From the NCBI RefSeq assembly GCF_030406325.1, contig NZ_JAUEQY010000040.1:16209-80208 (forward strand): a DNA stretch of 64,000 nt. Reading direction: 5' to 3'. Positions within the stretch are counted from its first letter, which is position 1; every line of letters starts with the position of its first letter. The position numbers and the translations under genes are program-made. Of the stretch, positions 27,061-36,132 are shown in pieces. This DNA comes from Actinomadura sp. DC4 (GTDB taxonomy: Bacteria; Actinomycetota; Actinomycetes; Streptosporangiales; Streptosporangiaceae). The notes under the pieces were generated by a model. The model saw only the letters and a program-made list of their open reading frames with translations, searched no databases and was not told the DNA's origin.

Positions 27061-27801
27061 CCCGACGCGCTGTTCGCCCATCCTCGCCTCGCGCCTCTCT
27101 ACGACGCCTTCGACGGCGACCGCGACGACCTGGCCGCCTACGTCGGCATCGCGGACGAACTGGGCGCGGACCGCGTGCTGGACGTGGGGTGCGGGACGGG
27201 AAGCCTGGCGGTCCTGCTCGCGGAGCGCGGCCGTACGGTCGTGGGCGTGGACCCGGCCGCGGCGTCCCTGGAGATCGCGCGGGCGAAGGACCGTACGGGA
27301 AGGGTCACCTGGATCCACGGCGACGCGACGGCCGTGCCGGCGCTCGGCGCCGACCTCGCGGTGATGACGGGCAACGTGGCGCAGGTCTTCCTCACCGACG
27401 AGGACTGGACGCGGACCCTCCGATGCGTCCACGCCGCGCTCGCGCCCCACGGTCACCTGGTGTTCGAGACCAGGCGCCCTGAGCGCCGGGCCTGGGAGGA
27501 GTGGGACACCGAGGACCGGATCGACCTGCCGGAACCGGTGGAGCGGCGCCTGAGGGTGACCGGCGTCGGCCTCCCGCTCGTCTCCTTCCGCTGCACCTAC
27601 CGGTTCGCGGCGGACGGCGCGATGCTCACCTCCGAGTCGACCCTGCGGTTCCGCGAGCGCGAGGAGGTCGAGTCGAGCCTGGCCGCGTCGGGCTTCCGTG
27701 TGCTCGACGTACGCGAGGCGCCCGACCGGCCGGGCCGGGAGTTCGTCTTCGTCGCCGGGCGCGGCTACTCCTCGATGGCCCCGCCGATCCGGCGGAGGTG
27801 A
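27058..27801 (+). CDS. Class I SAM-dependent methyltransferase
   Basis: A 247-residue methyltransferase. Motif I is VLDVGCGTGSLAVLLAERG near residues 41-59, with the acidic motif II GVDPAAASLEIAR and a post-II MTGNVAQVF segment. The N-terminus LFAHPRLAPLYDAFDGDRDDL is typical of a widespread actinomycete subgroup with unassigned acceptors. Its 3' end overlaps the convergent RraA-like gene by 37 bases. The acceptor cannot be inferred. Confidence 0.85.
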   Translation: MPDALFAHPRLAPLYDAFDGDRDDLAAYVGIADELGADRVLDVGCGTGSLAVLLAERGRTVVGVDPAAASLEIARAKDRTGRVTWIHGDATAVPALGADLAVMTGNVAQVFLTDEDWTRTLRCVHAALAPHGHLVFETRRPERRAWEEWDTEDRIDLPEPVERRLRVTGVGLPLVSFRCTYRFAADGAMLTSESTLRFREREEVESSLAASGFRVLDVREAPDRPGREFVFVAGRGYSSMAPPIRRR

Positions 27802-28457
27802 CGGCGGAAGGTGTAGGCCGGGTCGGCGGCGCGCCGCGCCAGGTAGTCGTCGAAGGACGTCTGACGGCGCAGCGTCTCGCCCGCGCGGATCTTGCGGGCC
27901 TGTTCGCGTTCGGTCGCCGCGATCGCGCGGGCCGTCTCCAGGAGCTCCTCCGCCCGGTCGGCGGCCACGAACAGCACGCCGTCCGCGTCCGCGAAAACGA
28001 CGTCGTCCCCGCTCACCACGTGCGGGCCGAAGCGTGCCGTGGCCAGGGCCTCCGGCTCGCGCTCGTCCACCCGTACGGGGCCCGGCGGATAGGCGCCGTA
28101 GCTGAACACCGGCAGGCCGATCTCCACGATCTCCGGCGTGTCGCGGTGGAGTCCCCACACCACGAGACCCGCTACGCCCGCGGCACCGGCCTCCAGCACC
28201 GCCAGGTCGCCGACGCACGCCTCGTCCGTACGGCCCCCGTTGTCGACGACCAGCACGTCGCCCGGTTCCGCTCCGGTGAAGGCCTCCAGGAAGACGTCCA
28301 CGCTGCCGTAGTGCCGCGCCGGCAGGGCGCGGCCCGCCAGCCGGTGGCCCGGGACGACCGGGGTGACGCCCGCAGGCGCGGCGCGCAGCGGCACGCCGTG
28401 CCGCACGCACGCGTCGGCGACGAGCGGCGTGGACAGATCGGCGAAGGACTTCAGCAT
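27765..28457 (-). CDS. RraA family protein (HMG/CHA aldolase-like)
   Basis: A 230-residue RraA-fold protein. GDVLVVDNGGRTDEACVGD and the WGLHRD turn carry the Arg-Asp pair that binds Mg2+ and pyruvate in 4-hydroxy-4-methyl-2-oxoglutarate aldolases. VVSGDDVVFADADGVLFV is the C-terminal family signature. GGAGAGG precedes the ATG at 28457. It is divergent from the sulfonate operon and shares its 249-base control region, which may link it to the same regulator. It could be a class II pyruvate aldolase or oxaloacetate decarboxylase. Confidence 0.8.
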   Translation of the reverse strand: MLKSFADLSTPLVADACVRHGVPLRAAPAGVTPVVPGHRLAGRALPARHYGSVDVFLEAFTGAEPGDVLVVDNGGRTDEACVGDLAVLEAGAAGVAGLVVWGLHRDTPEIVEIGLPVFSYGAYPPGPVRVDEREPEALATARFGPHVVSGDDVVFADADGVLFVAADRAEELLETARAIAATEREQARKIRAGETLRRQTSFDDYLARRAADPAYTFRRHLRRIGGAIEE

Positions 28458-28508
28458 CGGCGGCCTCTCCCCGTACGGACGAACGAATGAAGCCAGGCCA
28501 GAATGCCA

Positions 28509-28563
28509 TTCCCCATTAATTTGGTAGGAAATATTGACTATGTGCATGGGCCGTGTTTGCATG
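28509..28563. promoter_or_regulatory. AT-rich quasi-palindrome and promoter of the sulfonate operon
   Basis: A 25-base quasi-palindrome (28509-28533; arms ATTCCCCA... and ...TAGGAAAT, 16 of 24 paired positions symmetric) lies in an AT-rich island. TTGACT (28535-28540) and TTGCAT (28558-28563), spaced 17 bases, can serve as a promoter for the ABC operon. The palindrome abuts the -35 and could regulate both this operon and the divergent RraA gene. Confidence 0.4.
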
Positions 28564-28706
28564 CCGGTATGCGCGCTCGGCCCGCCCTCATCCGCCGGCG
28601 GCACGTGGACCTCGTCCGGGTCACGGCCGCCCGCTGTCGCATCTGACGCATTTCCCGTCGCCCCGTCCTGAGAGCAGCCCGGCCCACTCAAGGAGCGCAT
28701 TCCGCC

Positions 28707-29717
28707 ATGCTCAAAAAGTCCCTCACAGCGGCCGTCCTCGCCGGCACCACCGCCTGCGGCGCGTCCGCCGGCAGTGGCGCGCCCGTCCTCAAGATCGGCT
28801 ATTTCCAGGGGGCCGTGGCCGGGCCCGAGGCGGTGGTGGCCGCCAACCCCGACCTCGCCTCGCACGTCGACGCCTCGATTCGGCTCCACCCCATCGACAG
28901 CGGTGTCGCCGGCATGGCGCAGCTTCGCGCCGGCGCGTTCCCCGTGGTCTCCGGCGTCGGCAACCCGCCGCTGGTCGGCGCGTTCGCCACGGGCACCGAC
29001 GTCGAGGCGGTGTTCGTGGAGAGCATCGACGAGTCCGGCCTCGTCGTGAACGACGCGATCCACTCCGGCGCCGACCTGCAGAAGGTCGGCGTGCTCGTCG
29101 GCTCCACGCTCGACTTCCAGCTTCGCGGCTGGCTGACCACGCAGAGGCTGACCGGGCGGGTGCAGATCGCCAGCTTCGCGAGCGAGGCCGCCGAGGCCGC
29201 CGCGTGGACGTCGGGGAAGATCGACGCGGTCTACATCAGCCAGGCCTACCTGCTCGAACTCAAGAAACACGGCGGCCGGGTCCTCACGACCGCGACGGAC
29301 GTGGCCCGGCTCGGGTACGCGGCGGTGAACATGCTCGCGGTCGAGAAGACCTACGCGCGGCAGCACCCCGCCGTCGTCCAGCAGCTCGTCTGCCAGGTCT
29401 CCAAGGCGCAGGGCCTGGTCAAGGGCGCCCAGGCCACGAAGTACGTCACGCCGGCGACACGCTTCCTCGGCGTGAGACCGGCGGACGCGATCGCCGCGAC
29501 CGGCGACTACCCCTACGTCCCCGCCGCCGAGGAGACGGGCTGGCTCAAGGGTCCGGACGGGACGGCCGCCTCGGGGAGGCTCGCCAAGAACTTCCAGCTC
29601 ACCGGGGAGTTCCTGGTCACCCAGGGTCGGGCGAAGTCCGCCCCGGCCATCGCCACGATCGCCGCGCACATCGACCCGTCGTTCTGGGACAAGGCGCAGG
29701 CCGGAGGCTGCGCATGA
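28707..29717 (+). CDS. ABC transporter substrate-binding protein, sulfonate/taurine type
   Basis: A 336-residue TauA/SsuA-type binding protein. The N-terminus has a short signal peptide with a weak lipobox (GTTAC, Cys at residue 17). Then comes KIGYFQGAVAGPEAV, followed by the ligand-binding lobes (ASIRLHPIDSG, GAFPVVSGVGNPP). SGKIDAVYISQAYL and the ARQHPAVVQQ helix are typical of the family. It heads a four-gene operon (binding protein, ATPase, permease, TauD dioxygenase) with overlaps ATGA and GTGA. It presumably delivers taurine, alkanesulfonate or a sulfate ester. Confidence 0.88.
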   Translation: MLKKSLTAAVLAGTTACGASAGSGAPVLKIGYFQGAVAGPEAVVAANPDLASHVDASIRLHPIDSGVAGMAQLRAGAFPVVSGVGNPPLVGAFATGTDVEAVFVESIDESGLVVNDAIHSGADLQKVGVLVGSTLDFQLRGWLTTQRLTGRVQIASFASEAAEAAAWTSGKIDAVYISQAYLLELKKHGGRVLTTATDVARLGYAAVNMLAVEKTYARQHPAVVQQLVCQVSKAQGLVKGAQATKYVTPATRFLGVRPADAIAATGDYPYVPAAEETGWLKGPDGTAASGRLAKNFQLTGEFLVTQGRAKSAPAIATIAAHIDPSFWDKAQAGGCA

Positions 29718-30505
29718 GCGCCGCGGTCGAGGATCCGCCCGTCACCGACCGGCCCGCGGCCGTACGGCTCCGCGACGTCGGCAAGACCTTCCGCCGGAGG
29801 CGGCGCGTGACCACGGCGCTCGAAGGCGTCTCCCTCGACATCGCGCCCGGGGAGTTCCTGTGCCTGGTCGGCCCGTCCGGATGCGGGAAGTCCACACTGC
29901 TCAGCATCCTGGCCGGCTTCACCTCTGCCGACACCGGCGAGGTACTGGTGGACGGCCGCCCCGTGGAGGGGCCCGGCCCCGAGCGCGGCGTGCTGTTCCA
30001 GACGCCGACGCTCTTCCCCTGGCTGACCACCCGGCAGAACGTCCTGTACGGCCCGCGCGCCCGCGGCGCCCTCACTCCCGGCGTACGGGAGGAGGCCGCC
30101 GCGCTGCTGGAGACGGTCGGGCTCGGCGAGTTCGCCGACGCGTATCCGCACGAGCTGTCCGGCGGCATGCGGCACCGGGCGGCGTTCGCCCGCGTGCTGA
30201 TCAACCATCCGCGGGTGCTCCTGATGGACGAGCCGTTCGGCGCGCTCGACGCGATCACCCGGGCCGGCATGCAGCGCTTCCTGCTCGAACTCTGGCAGCG
30301 GCAGCGCACCACCATCGTCTTCGTCACCCACGACGTCGAGGAGGCGACGCTGCTCGGCGACCGGGTGTCGGTGCTGTCCGGGCGGCCGGGCCGTACGAAG
30401 GCGGTCATCGACATCGACCTGCGGCGCCCGCGCACGTACGACGACACCGAGACGCTCGCGTTCGTCACCGCCAAGCGCCGCATCCGGGAGGTGCTGGAGC
30501 AGTGA
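29714..30505 (+). CDS. ABC transporter ATP-binding protein (TauB/SsuB-like)
   Basis: A 263-residue ATPase: Walker A GPSGCGKST near residue 56, Q-loop LFQTPTLFPW, signature LSGGM, Walker B VLLMDEPFGALD and switch His in FVTHD. LFPW-type Q-loops and GALD are characteristic of the nitrate/sulfonate/taurine family. The ATG overlaps the binding-protein stop (ATGA), and the stop overlaps the permease GTG. It is the energy component of the importer. Confidence 0.93.
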   Translation: MSAAVEDPPVTDRPAAVRLRDVGKTFRRRRRVTTALEGVSLDIAPGEFLCLVGPSGCGKSTLLSILAGFTSADTGEVLVDGRPVEGPGPERGVLFQTPTLFPWLTTRQNVLYGPRARGALTPGVREEAAALLETVGLGEFADAYPHELSGGMRHRAAFARVLINHPRVLLMDEPFGALDAITRAGMQRFLLELWQRQRTTIVFVTHDVEEATLLGDRVSVLSGRPGRTKAVIDIDLRRPRTYDDTETLAFVTAKRRIREVLEQ

Positions 30506-31329
30506 CGCTCACTCAGGACACCGCCGCCGCCGTCGGCCGGCCGGGGCCGAGGCGGCGGCGGTCCCGGCGGCGGATGCTCGTCGGCGCGGCGGGGCTCGCC
30601 GCGGCACTCGCCGTCTGGGAGGTCGCGGCGTACGCCGTCGGCGACCCGGTGACGATGCCGACCGTCCAGGAGACGGCGCGCGAGCTGTGGCACTACCTGT
30701 CCCACCCGTACCCGCAGGTCCAGGGCAAGACCCTGGTCGAGGACGGCCTGATCAGCACCGGCCGAATCCTGGCCGGGTTCGGGCTCGGCACGGCCGCGGG
30801 CCTGGTCCTGGGCGCGGCCATGGCCGGCGTCCGGGTGATCCGCGAGCTCGCCGACCCGGTCATCGGGGTGATGCGGCCGCTCCCGCCGATCGCGTTCATC
30901 CCGCTGCTGGTCGTGTGGTTCGGCATCGGGGAGACGTCCAAGATCGCGCTCATCTTCTTCGGGGTGCTGCCGATCGTCACGGTCGCGACGCTGAGCGCGC
31001 TCGACGCCGTACCCCCCGAGCTGTCCAACGCCAGCCGCAGCCTGGGCGCGTCCCCCCTCCACACGATGCTGCACGTACGGCTCCGCGCGGCGGTGCCCGG
31101 CGTCATCACCGGCATGCGCATCGCGATGGGCGGCGCGTGGACCAGCATCGTCGCCGCCGAGATGATCGCCGCGACCGGCGGGGTGGGCTTCCTCATCCTG
31201 CAGGCCGGCAACTACCTCCAGACCCCACTGATCTTCAGCGGAATCGCCGTGATCGCCGTCCTCGGCTTCGTCTTCGACGGCCTGCTGCGGCTCCTGTTGC
31301 GCGCGGCCGACCCCACGGCGCGCCGGTAG
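30502..31329 (+). CDS. ABC transporter permease (TauC/SsuC-like)
   Basis: A 275-residue permease with about six membrane helices after a basic N-terminus. The EAA loop that docks the ATPase reads ELSNASRSLGASPLHTMLHV, and MRPLPPIAFIPLLVVWFGIGE is the family signature before it. AAEMIAATGGVGFLI is also typical. The GTG start overlaps the ATPase stop (GTGA). It forms the membrane channel of the sulfonate-type importer. Confidence 0.93.
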   Translation: MTLTQDTAAAVGRPGPRRRRSRRRMLVGAAGLAAALAVWEVAAYAVGDPVTMPTVQETARELWHYLSHPYPQVQGKTLVEDGLISTGRILAGFGLGTAAGLVLGAAMAGVRVIRELADPVIGVMRPLPPIAFIPLLVVWFGIGETSKIALIFFGVLPIVTVATLSALDAVPPELSNASRSLGASPLHTMLHVRLRAAVPGVITGMRIAMGGAWTSIVAAEMIAATGGVGFLILQAGNYLQTPLIFSGIAVIAVLGFVFDGLLRLLLRAADPTARR

Positions 31330-31345
31330 AGAAGGGAACCCCCTC

Positions 31346-32236
31346 ATGACCAGTCTCGACATCCGCCAGGTGGGCGGCCGGATCGGCGCGGAGGTCACCG
31401 GCGCCGACCTGACCGGCACCGGCGACCTCGCGGCGATCGGCGCGGCGCTGCTGGAGCACAAGGCGCTGATCTTCCGCGGCGCCGGCCTGGACGACGAGGG
31501 CCAGATCGCCTTCGCGTCCCGCTTCGGCGCGCTCACCCAGGCGCACCCGACGGTGCCCTCGGTGGAGGGCCGGCCCCACGTCCTCCCGGTGGACGGGGAG
31601 GAGGGCATCCGCTCCAACCAGTGGCACACCGACGTGACGTTCGTCCGTACGCCGCCGAAGGTCAGCACGCTGCGCGCCCTCGTCGTCCCCCCGTACGGCG
31701 GCAACACGCTGATCGCCAACGCCGCGGCCGCGTACCGCGACCTGCCCGCCGAGCTGCGGGAGTTCGCCGACCGGCTGTGGGCGGTGCACACGAACGACTA
31801 CGACTACGCGCTGCCGCGCGTGAACACCGACAAGGCCGCGGAGTACCACCACCAGGTCTTCGTCTCCACGCGCTACCGGACCGGCCATCCGGTGGTCCGG
31901 GTACACCCGGAGTCGGGCGAACGCGGCCTGTTCATCGGCGGATTCGCCCAGCGGATCGTCGGGCTGAGCGGCACCGAGTCGCGCGACATCCTGCGCATCC
32001 TGCAGGCGTACGTCACGCGCCCGGAGAACATCCTGCGCGTGGTGTGGCACCCCGGCGACCTCGTCGTCTTCGACAACCGCATCACCCAGCACTACGCGCC
32101 GGACGACTACGGCGACCTGCCGCGCCGGCTGCACCGCGTCACGGTCGCGGGGAACGCCCCGGCCGGCGTCGACGGCAAGGAGAGCTATGTGATCGAGGGC
32201 GACGACGCGCGCCACTACACCCCGGCCGCCGCCTGA
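31346..32236 (+). CDS. TauD/TfdA family 2-oxoglutarate-dependent dioxygenase
   Basis: A 296-residue Fe(II)/2-oxoglutarate oxygenase. The iron ligands are His94 and Asp96 in WHTDVTF and His249 in ITQHYAPDD, and the 2-oxoglutarate Arg lies in RRLHRVTV. VSTLRALVVPPYGGNT is typical of TauD and AtsK. The gene follows the ABC permease by 16 bases with GAAGGGA before the ATG, so the imported sulfonate or sulfate ester is very likely its substrate, giving sulfite or sulfate. Taurine versus an alkyl sulfate cannot be separated by eye. Confidence 0.9.
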   Translation: MTSLDIRQVGGRIGAEVTGADLTGTGDLAAIGAALLEHKALIFRGAGLDDEGQIAFASRFGALTQAHPTVPSVEGRPHVLPVDGEEGIRSNQWHTDVTFVRTPPKVSTLRALVVPPYGGNTLIANAAAAYRDLPAELREFADRLWAVHTNDYDYALPRVNTDKAAEYHHQVFVSTRYRTGHPVVRVHPESGERGLFIGGFAQRIVGLSGTESRDILRILQAYVTRPENILRVVWHPGDLVVFDNRITQHYAPDDYGDLPRRLHRVTVAGNAPAGVDGKESYVIEGDDARHYTPAAA

Positions 32237-32298
32237 GCTCCTCCGCCCACGCGGGAAGCCGTGACCGGGTCGAGACGAAGGTCGTTTACCGTCGATCT

Positions 32299-33300
32299 GT
32301 GGGTGATGACCCCTCTCGACCCGGGATCGGGCCGGCCGACGCGTTCCAGCGCCGGCATCGCTGGGCGGGGCTTCCGCTCGCGGTCGTGTACAAGTTCGCC
32401 GACGACCAGGGCGGCTATCTCACGGCGCTGATCACCTACTACGGATTCGTCTCGCTGTTCCCGCTGTTACTGCTGTTCACGGCCGCGCTGGGCTTCGCCC
32501 TGCAGGGCAGCCCCGGGCTGCAGGACCGGGTCCTGGACTCGGCGCTCGCCCAGTTCCCGGTGATCGGCGACCAGATCGCCTCCAACGTCCACTCCTTTCA
32601 CGGCAGCGTCTTCGGCCTGGTCATCGGGATCGCGGGCAGCGTCTACGGCGGCCTCGGCGTCGTCCAGGCCGCGCAGAACGCGCTGAACCAGATGTGGGCG
32701 ATACCGCGCGGCTCGCGGCCCAACCCGATCGTCTCCCGGCTCAAGAGCCTGGTGCTCCTCGCGACCGGCGGCACGACGGTGATCACGACGTCGGCGCTGT
32801 CGGCGCTGAGCGCCAACGCGGGCGCGTACGGCGGCGGCGTGCGGATCGGCGCGGTGTTCGTCGGTGTCGCTCTCAACATCGTCCTGTTCGCGACGGCGTT
32901 CCGGGTGCTGACCGCGCGCACGCTCACCACGCGGCAGGTCGCCGTCGGCGCGGTCATCGCCGCCGTGGTCTGGCAGATGTTCGAGTGGACCGGCTCGCTG
33001 CTGCTCGGGTACCGGCTCCGGGGCGCCACCGCGACGTACGGCCTGTTCGGCATCGTGCTCGGGCTGCTCACCTGGATCTACCTCGGCGCCCTCACGTTCG
33101 TCGTCTGCGCGGAGATCAACGTCGTACGGGTGGAGCGGCTGTGGCCCCGCAGCCTGCTCACCCCGTTCACCGACAACGTGAGCCTCACCCCCGGCGACCG
33201 GCGCGCCTACACCTCCTACGCCGAGACCGAACGCCACAAGAGCTTCGAGACCGTGGAGGTCGACTTCGAGGAGCCGCCTGGGCCGCCGCCCGACGGCTGA
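32299..33300 (+). CDS. YihY/virulence factor BrkB family membrane protein
   Basis: A 333-residue polytopic protein from a leaderless GTG at 32299: TACCGT (32287-32292) ends 6 bases upstream. It has six hydrophobic helices; the first half holds KFADDQGGYLTALITYYGFVSLFPLLLL, the YihY signature, and a later GATATYGLFGIVLGLLTWIYLG region closes the family pattern. The C-terminal tail is charged and cytoplasmic. YihY proteins have no agreed function (once mislabelled RNase BN). It stands alone between the sulfonate operon and a convergent F420 enzyme. Confidence 0.88.
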   Translation: MGDDPSRPGIGPADAFQRRHRWAGLPLAVVYKFADDQGGYLTALITYYGFVSLFPLLLLFTAALGFALQGSPGLQDRVLDSALAQFPVIGDQIASNVHSFHGSVFGLVIGIAGSVYGGLGVVQAAQNALNQMWAIPRGSRPNPIVSRLKSLVLLATGGTTVITTSALSALSANAGAYGGGVRIGAVFVGVALNIVLFATAFRVLTARTLTTRQVAVGAVIAAVVWQMFEWTGSLLLGYRLRGATATYGLFGIVLGLLTWIYLGALTFVVCAEINVVRVERLWPRSLLTPFTDNVSLTPGDRRAYTSYAETERHKSFETVEVDFEEPPGPPPDG

Positions 33301-33306
33301 GCGGGC

Positions 33307-33795
33307 TCAGTCGTCCCAGGGCACCGAGGCGCTCGTGCCGTGGGTGAGGCCGACCAGGTCCGCCTCGTTCTCGACGTGGCGCGGCGGGGTCGCGAAGGTG
33401 GCGTACGGGCGCAGGCGCAGGACGACGCGTTCCTCGCGCCGCGCCATCTCCTCCACGTCCGGGCGGGCGTCCTCGCTGAGCGGGCGGCCGGCCATGACGC
33501 CCAGGATCTTGAAGAGCAGGTCGGCGCCCGCGGCCGGGTCGTCCTCGACGACCGCGTCGCAGTAGACGTTCAGGTACGTCGGCGGCCACTTCTCGTCCAG
33601 GACGCAGAGCGAGACCTTCGGGTCGCGGCGCACGGCGGCGGTCTTGCCCCGCGCCCGCATGGTGGAGACGAGGATGTCGTCGCCCTCGACGAGGTAGTAC
33701 AACGCCGTCATCGCGGGGCCGTCCTGCCTGCGGGAGTAGCCGAAGACGGCCGTACGGTGGTCGCGGACGAACTGACGTCGCTCTTCGGGTGTCAT
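33307..33795 (-). CDS. PPOX-class F420-dependent oxidoreductase
   Basis: About 162 residues from ATG 33795 (GAGGAGGAG lies 6 bases upstream; in-frame starts at 33801 and 33819 would overlap that site). The split-barrel flavin/F420-binding fold shows FGYSRRQDGPAMTALYYLVEGDDILVST and KTAAVRRDPKVSLCVLDEKWPPTYLNV, typical of the F420 PPOX families in actinomycetes. It may reduce biliverdin-like or other conjugated compounds. Convergent with the YihY gene. The exact substrate is unknown. Confidence 0.85.
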   Translation of the reverse strand: MTPEERRQFVRDHRTAVFGYSRRQDGPAMTALYYLVEGDDILVSTMRARGKTAAVRRDPKVSLCVLDEKWPPTYLNVYCDAVVEDDPAAGADLLFKILGVMAGRPLSEDARPDVEEMARREERVVLRLRPYATFATPPRHVENEADLVGLTHGTSASVPWDD

Positions 33796-33969
33796 GCCCA
33801 TCTCCTCCTCGGGGACCACGGGTGCACGCGAAGGAGATTGTCGCGCACCGGGGACCGCGCGCCGGAACCGGGCTCGGACTTTTCATGAAACGACGGCCGA
33901 ACCGGCGGACCGCATTCGGCATCTCAATAGCCGACGAGAAAGACGGTTCGCTCCAGAGGGTGGAAAGAA

Positions 33970-34407
33970 ATGACAGACCCCCAGCAGTACGGCACGCGCC
34001 CTTCTTACCAAGGCCCCCCTTATCAGGGCGGTCCCGCGATGCCTCCGGTCGCGCCCCCGGCGCCGGCCAACAAGATGCGCAGGCGCCGCATCATCGCCGT
34101 GATCGTGCTGGTCGTGGTGGCGGGCGGCATCACGGCCGCCGCGCTGGGCGCGCACGGCTCCAACCCGGACTCGGCCAAGGTCAATGACTGTGTCTCCCAG
34201 CCGGAGGACAACTCGGTGAAGGTGGTCGGCTGCGGTGACGCGGCGGCCAAGTTCCGCGTCGCCGGCAAAGTCGAGCACAAAACCCAGGTCGACGTCAGCC
34301 TGAATTCCGCGGCCATCTGCAAGCCATTCCCGACCGCGACGAGCGCGTACTGGAAGGGCGAGGTCGGCAAGGCCGGTTACGTCCTTTGCCTCGCCCCGAT
34401 CAAGTGA
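33970..34407 (+). CDS. LppU/SCO3897-like membrane-anchored protein
   Basis: A 145-residue single-pass protein. The N-terminus (about 1-35) is Pro/Gly/Gln-rich, then KMRRRR and a membrane helix (about 42-62) precede an extracytoplasmic domain with four Cys (NDCVSQPE, VGCGD, AICKP, LCLAP). This layout and the NDC and YxLCL motifs match the LppU/SCO3897 family of actinomycetes, whose function is unknown. GGAAAG precedes the ATG. It stands alone. Confidence 0.75.
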   Translation: MTDPQQYGTRPSYQGPPYQGGPAMPPVAPPAPANKMRRRRIIAVIVLVVVAGGITAAALGAHGSNPDSAKVNDCVSQPEDNSVKVVGCGDAAAKFRVAGKVEHKTQVDVSLNSAAICKPFPTATSAYWKGEVGKAGYVLCLAPIK

Positions 34408-34503
34408 CGTCCCGGCCGGCGCGGCCCTCTCCCCCGGAATAGGCGGAGCGCACCGCGCCGGCCCGCCGCAGGCGACGATCACCGGTCCTGGTACGTCCGC
34501 CGG

Positions 34504-34830
34504 ATGCGCCGGCGGGACCCCGACGGAGTTCGATGCCAGGACCCCATCTCCGCGATCATCGCGATCCCCGGCCTCGTGGCCACCGCCGTGATCGTGCCGC
34601 TCTGGCTCACCGAGCTCCTCCTTCGCCTGCTCTTCGCTCCGTTCGTGATCCCGTTCCGCCTCGCGAGCGTGGTCCCGTACCACCTGGAGCTCTTCCGCGC
34701 GGGACGGCTCCGGGGGACGTACACGCCGAACGGCCGTGCCGAACTGGTCCGCCTGCGCCGGCGGCTGACCGGCCGCGACGTCCCCGGCGGGGCCGATCGA
34801 TCAGCCTCGTTCGGGCTCGGCGGGTCGTAG
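34504..34830 (+). CDS. Hypothetical small membrane-associated protein
   Basis: A 108-residue protein. Residues 15-55 are strongly hydrophobic (SAIIAIPGLVATAVIVPLWL and LLLRLLFAPFVIPF), followed by a basic cytoplasmic-type tail (RGTYTPNGRAELVRLRRRL). I do not recognise a named family. There is no strong ribosome-binding site at ATG 34504. The last 30 bases overlap the convergent MFS gene. Coding bias looks genuine because the hydrophobic run is continuous and in a single frame. Confidence 0.5.
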   Translation: MRRRDPDGVRCQDPISAIIAIPGLVATAVIVPLWLTELLLRLLFAPFVIPFRLASVVPYHLELFRAGRLRGTYTPNGRAELVRLRRRLTGRDVPGGADRSASFGLGGS

Positions 34831-36039
34831 TACGCCGCGCGTCCGCGTGCCGGTGGTGGCGAAGGGCGAATAGCGGGGGGCCCAGCGCAGCAGGGCGGCC
34901 GCGGCCAGGAGGCCGACCGCGCCCATGGTCTCGATGCCGGCGGCAAGGCTGCCCAGCCCGGCGGCGGCCGAGACGACGAGCGGGCCCGCGGCGGTGCCGG
35001 AGTCCGAGCACAGCCGCCACACCCCCAGGAACTGGGCGCGGACCTTCGGCGGCGCCACGTCCGCGCCGAGCGTCATGAGGACCCCGCTGCCGATCCCGTT
35101 GCCGAAGCCCATCAGCATCGCGACGACGGTCAGTGACACCAGCCCGCCGGTCAGCGGCAGGACGGCCTGGGTCAGCCCGAGGACGAGCATCGACGGGACC
35201 GCGATCCACAGCCGGCCCGCCCGATCCATGATCTTGCCCGACGGATAGAACGTGAGGGTGTCGACCAGCCCGGCGAGCCCGAAGACGACGCTCGTGGTGG
35301 ACGGGCTCTCGCCCAGGTGGTCGGCCCACAGCGGCAGCACCGTCTGCCGGGTCGCGCGCACCGACGCCACGAGGAGGACGGCCATCCCGAGCGTCAGGAA
35401 GATCCGGTGGTGCCGTACGAGCACGGACCGTACGGACACGGGGGCCCGCCGATCTTGGTGCGCAGCCGCCGGGTCGGCCACGTCGGGCACGAGCAGGACG
35501 ACCAGCCCGGCCGCCACCGCGCAGACGAGGGCCAGCCAGTAGACGTCGCGTACGGGGCGGCCGTGCACGACCGCGGCCCCGACGAACGGCCCGACGAAGG
35601 CCCCGACGCGCGACATCCCGCCGAGCGTGGACAGCGCCCGCGCGCGCAGCCCCGCGGGGATGACCTCGGTGAGGTAGGCCTGCCGGGCCAGAATGAACAC
35701 CGCGTTCGTGGCGCCCGTGGCGGCGACGCAGAGGGCGAGCTGCCAGAGCGTGTCGGCCAGCGCGCAGCCCAGGAGGGTCACGACGGCCACGCCGGCGGCG
35801 ATGAGCATCGCCCGGCGGTCCCCGACCCGCGCGGCGAGCGCCCCGGCCGGTACGTCGCCGAGGATCTGCCCCACGCCGAGGAGCGCGAGCACCAGCCCGG
35901 CCATCCCGAACGAGGCCCCGAGTCCACGGGCGCTCAGCGCGATCATCGGCGCGAGCGCCCCCATGCCGATCTCGAAGACCAGCGTGGGGAGGAAGACCGC
36001 CGGTGCGACCCTGGTGAGGGAGACCGGTCGGGAACTCAC
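34801..36039 (-). CDS. MFS transporter (multidrug-efflux type)
   Basis: A 412-residue, 12-helix MFS protein from GTG 36039. The loop 2-3 motif is GDVPAGALAARVGDRRAM. The helix 5 segment GMSRVGAFVGPFVGAAV resembles motif C of drug:H+ antiporters, so export rather than uptake is likely. The central loop is short, and ATRQTVLPLWADHLGES and GFGNGIGSGVLMTLGAD match a common actinomycete group. It is monocistronic between a convergent small gene and the following hydrolase. Substrate unknown. Confidence 0.85.
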   Translation of the reverse strand: MSSRPVSLTRVAPAVFLPTLVFEIGMGALAPMIALSARGLGASFGMAGLVLALLGVGQILGDVPAGALAARVGDRRAMLIAAGVAVVTLLGCALADTLWQLALCVAATGATNAVFILARQAYLTEVIPAGLRARALSTLGGMSRVGAFVGPFVGAAVVHGRPVRDVYWLALVCAVAAGLVVLLVPDVADPAAAHQDRRAPVSVRSVLVRHHRIFLTLGMAVLLVASVRATRQTVLPLWADHLGESPSTTSVVFGLAGLVDTLTFYPSGKIMDRAGRLWIAVPSMLVLGLTQAVLPLTGGLVSLTVVAMLMGFGNGIGSGVLMTLGADVAPPKVRAQFLGVWRLCSDSGTAAGPLVVSAAAGLGSLAAGIETMGAVGLLAAAALLRWAPRYSPFATTGTRTRGVLRPAEPERG

Positions 36040-36132
36040 CTGGCGGGCGCCTCGTTTCGGACATTCATCGGGTTCAGGGCGGCCTCGTCATCATATTCGG
36101 CCACCCGGGCCGCCCCTCGCCGCGCCCCGGGC

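Noticed and set aside
28458..29669. Upstream extension of the RraA-like frame
   Set aside because: It runs antisense through the sulfonate-binding protein; ATG 28457 has a proper ribosome site.
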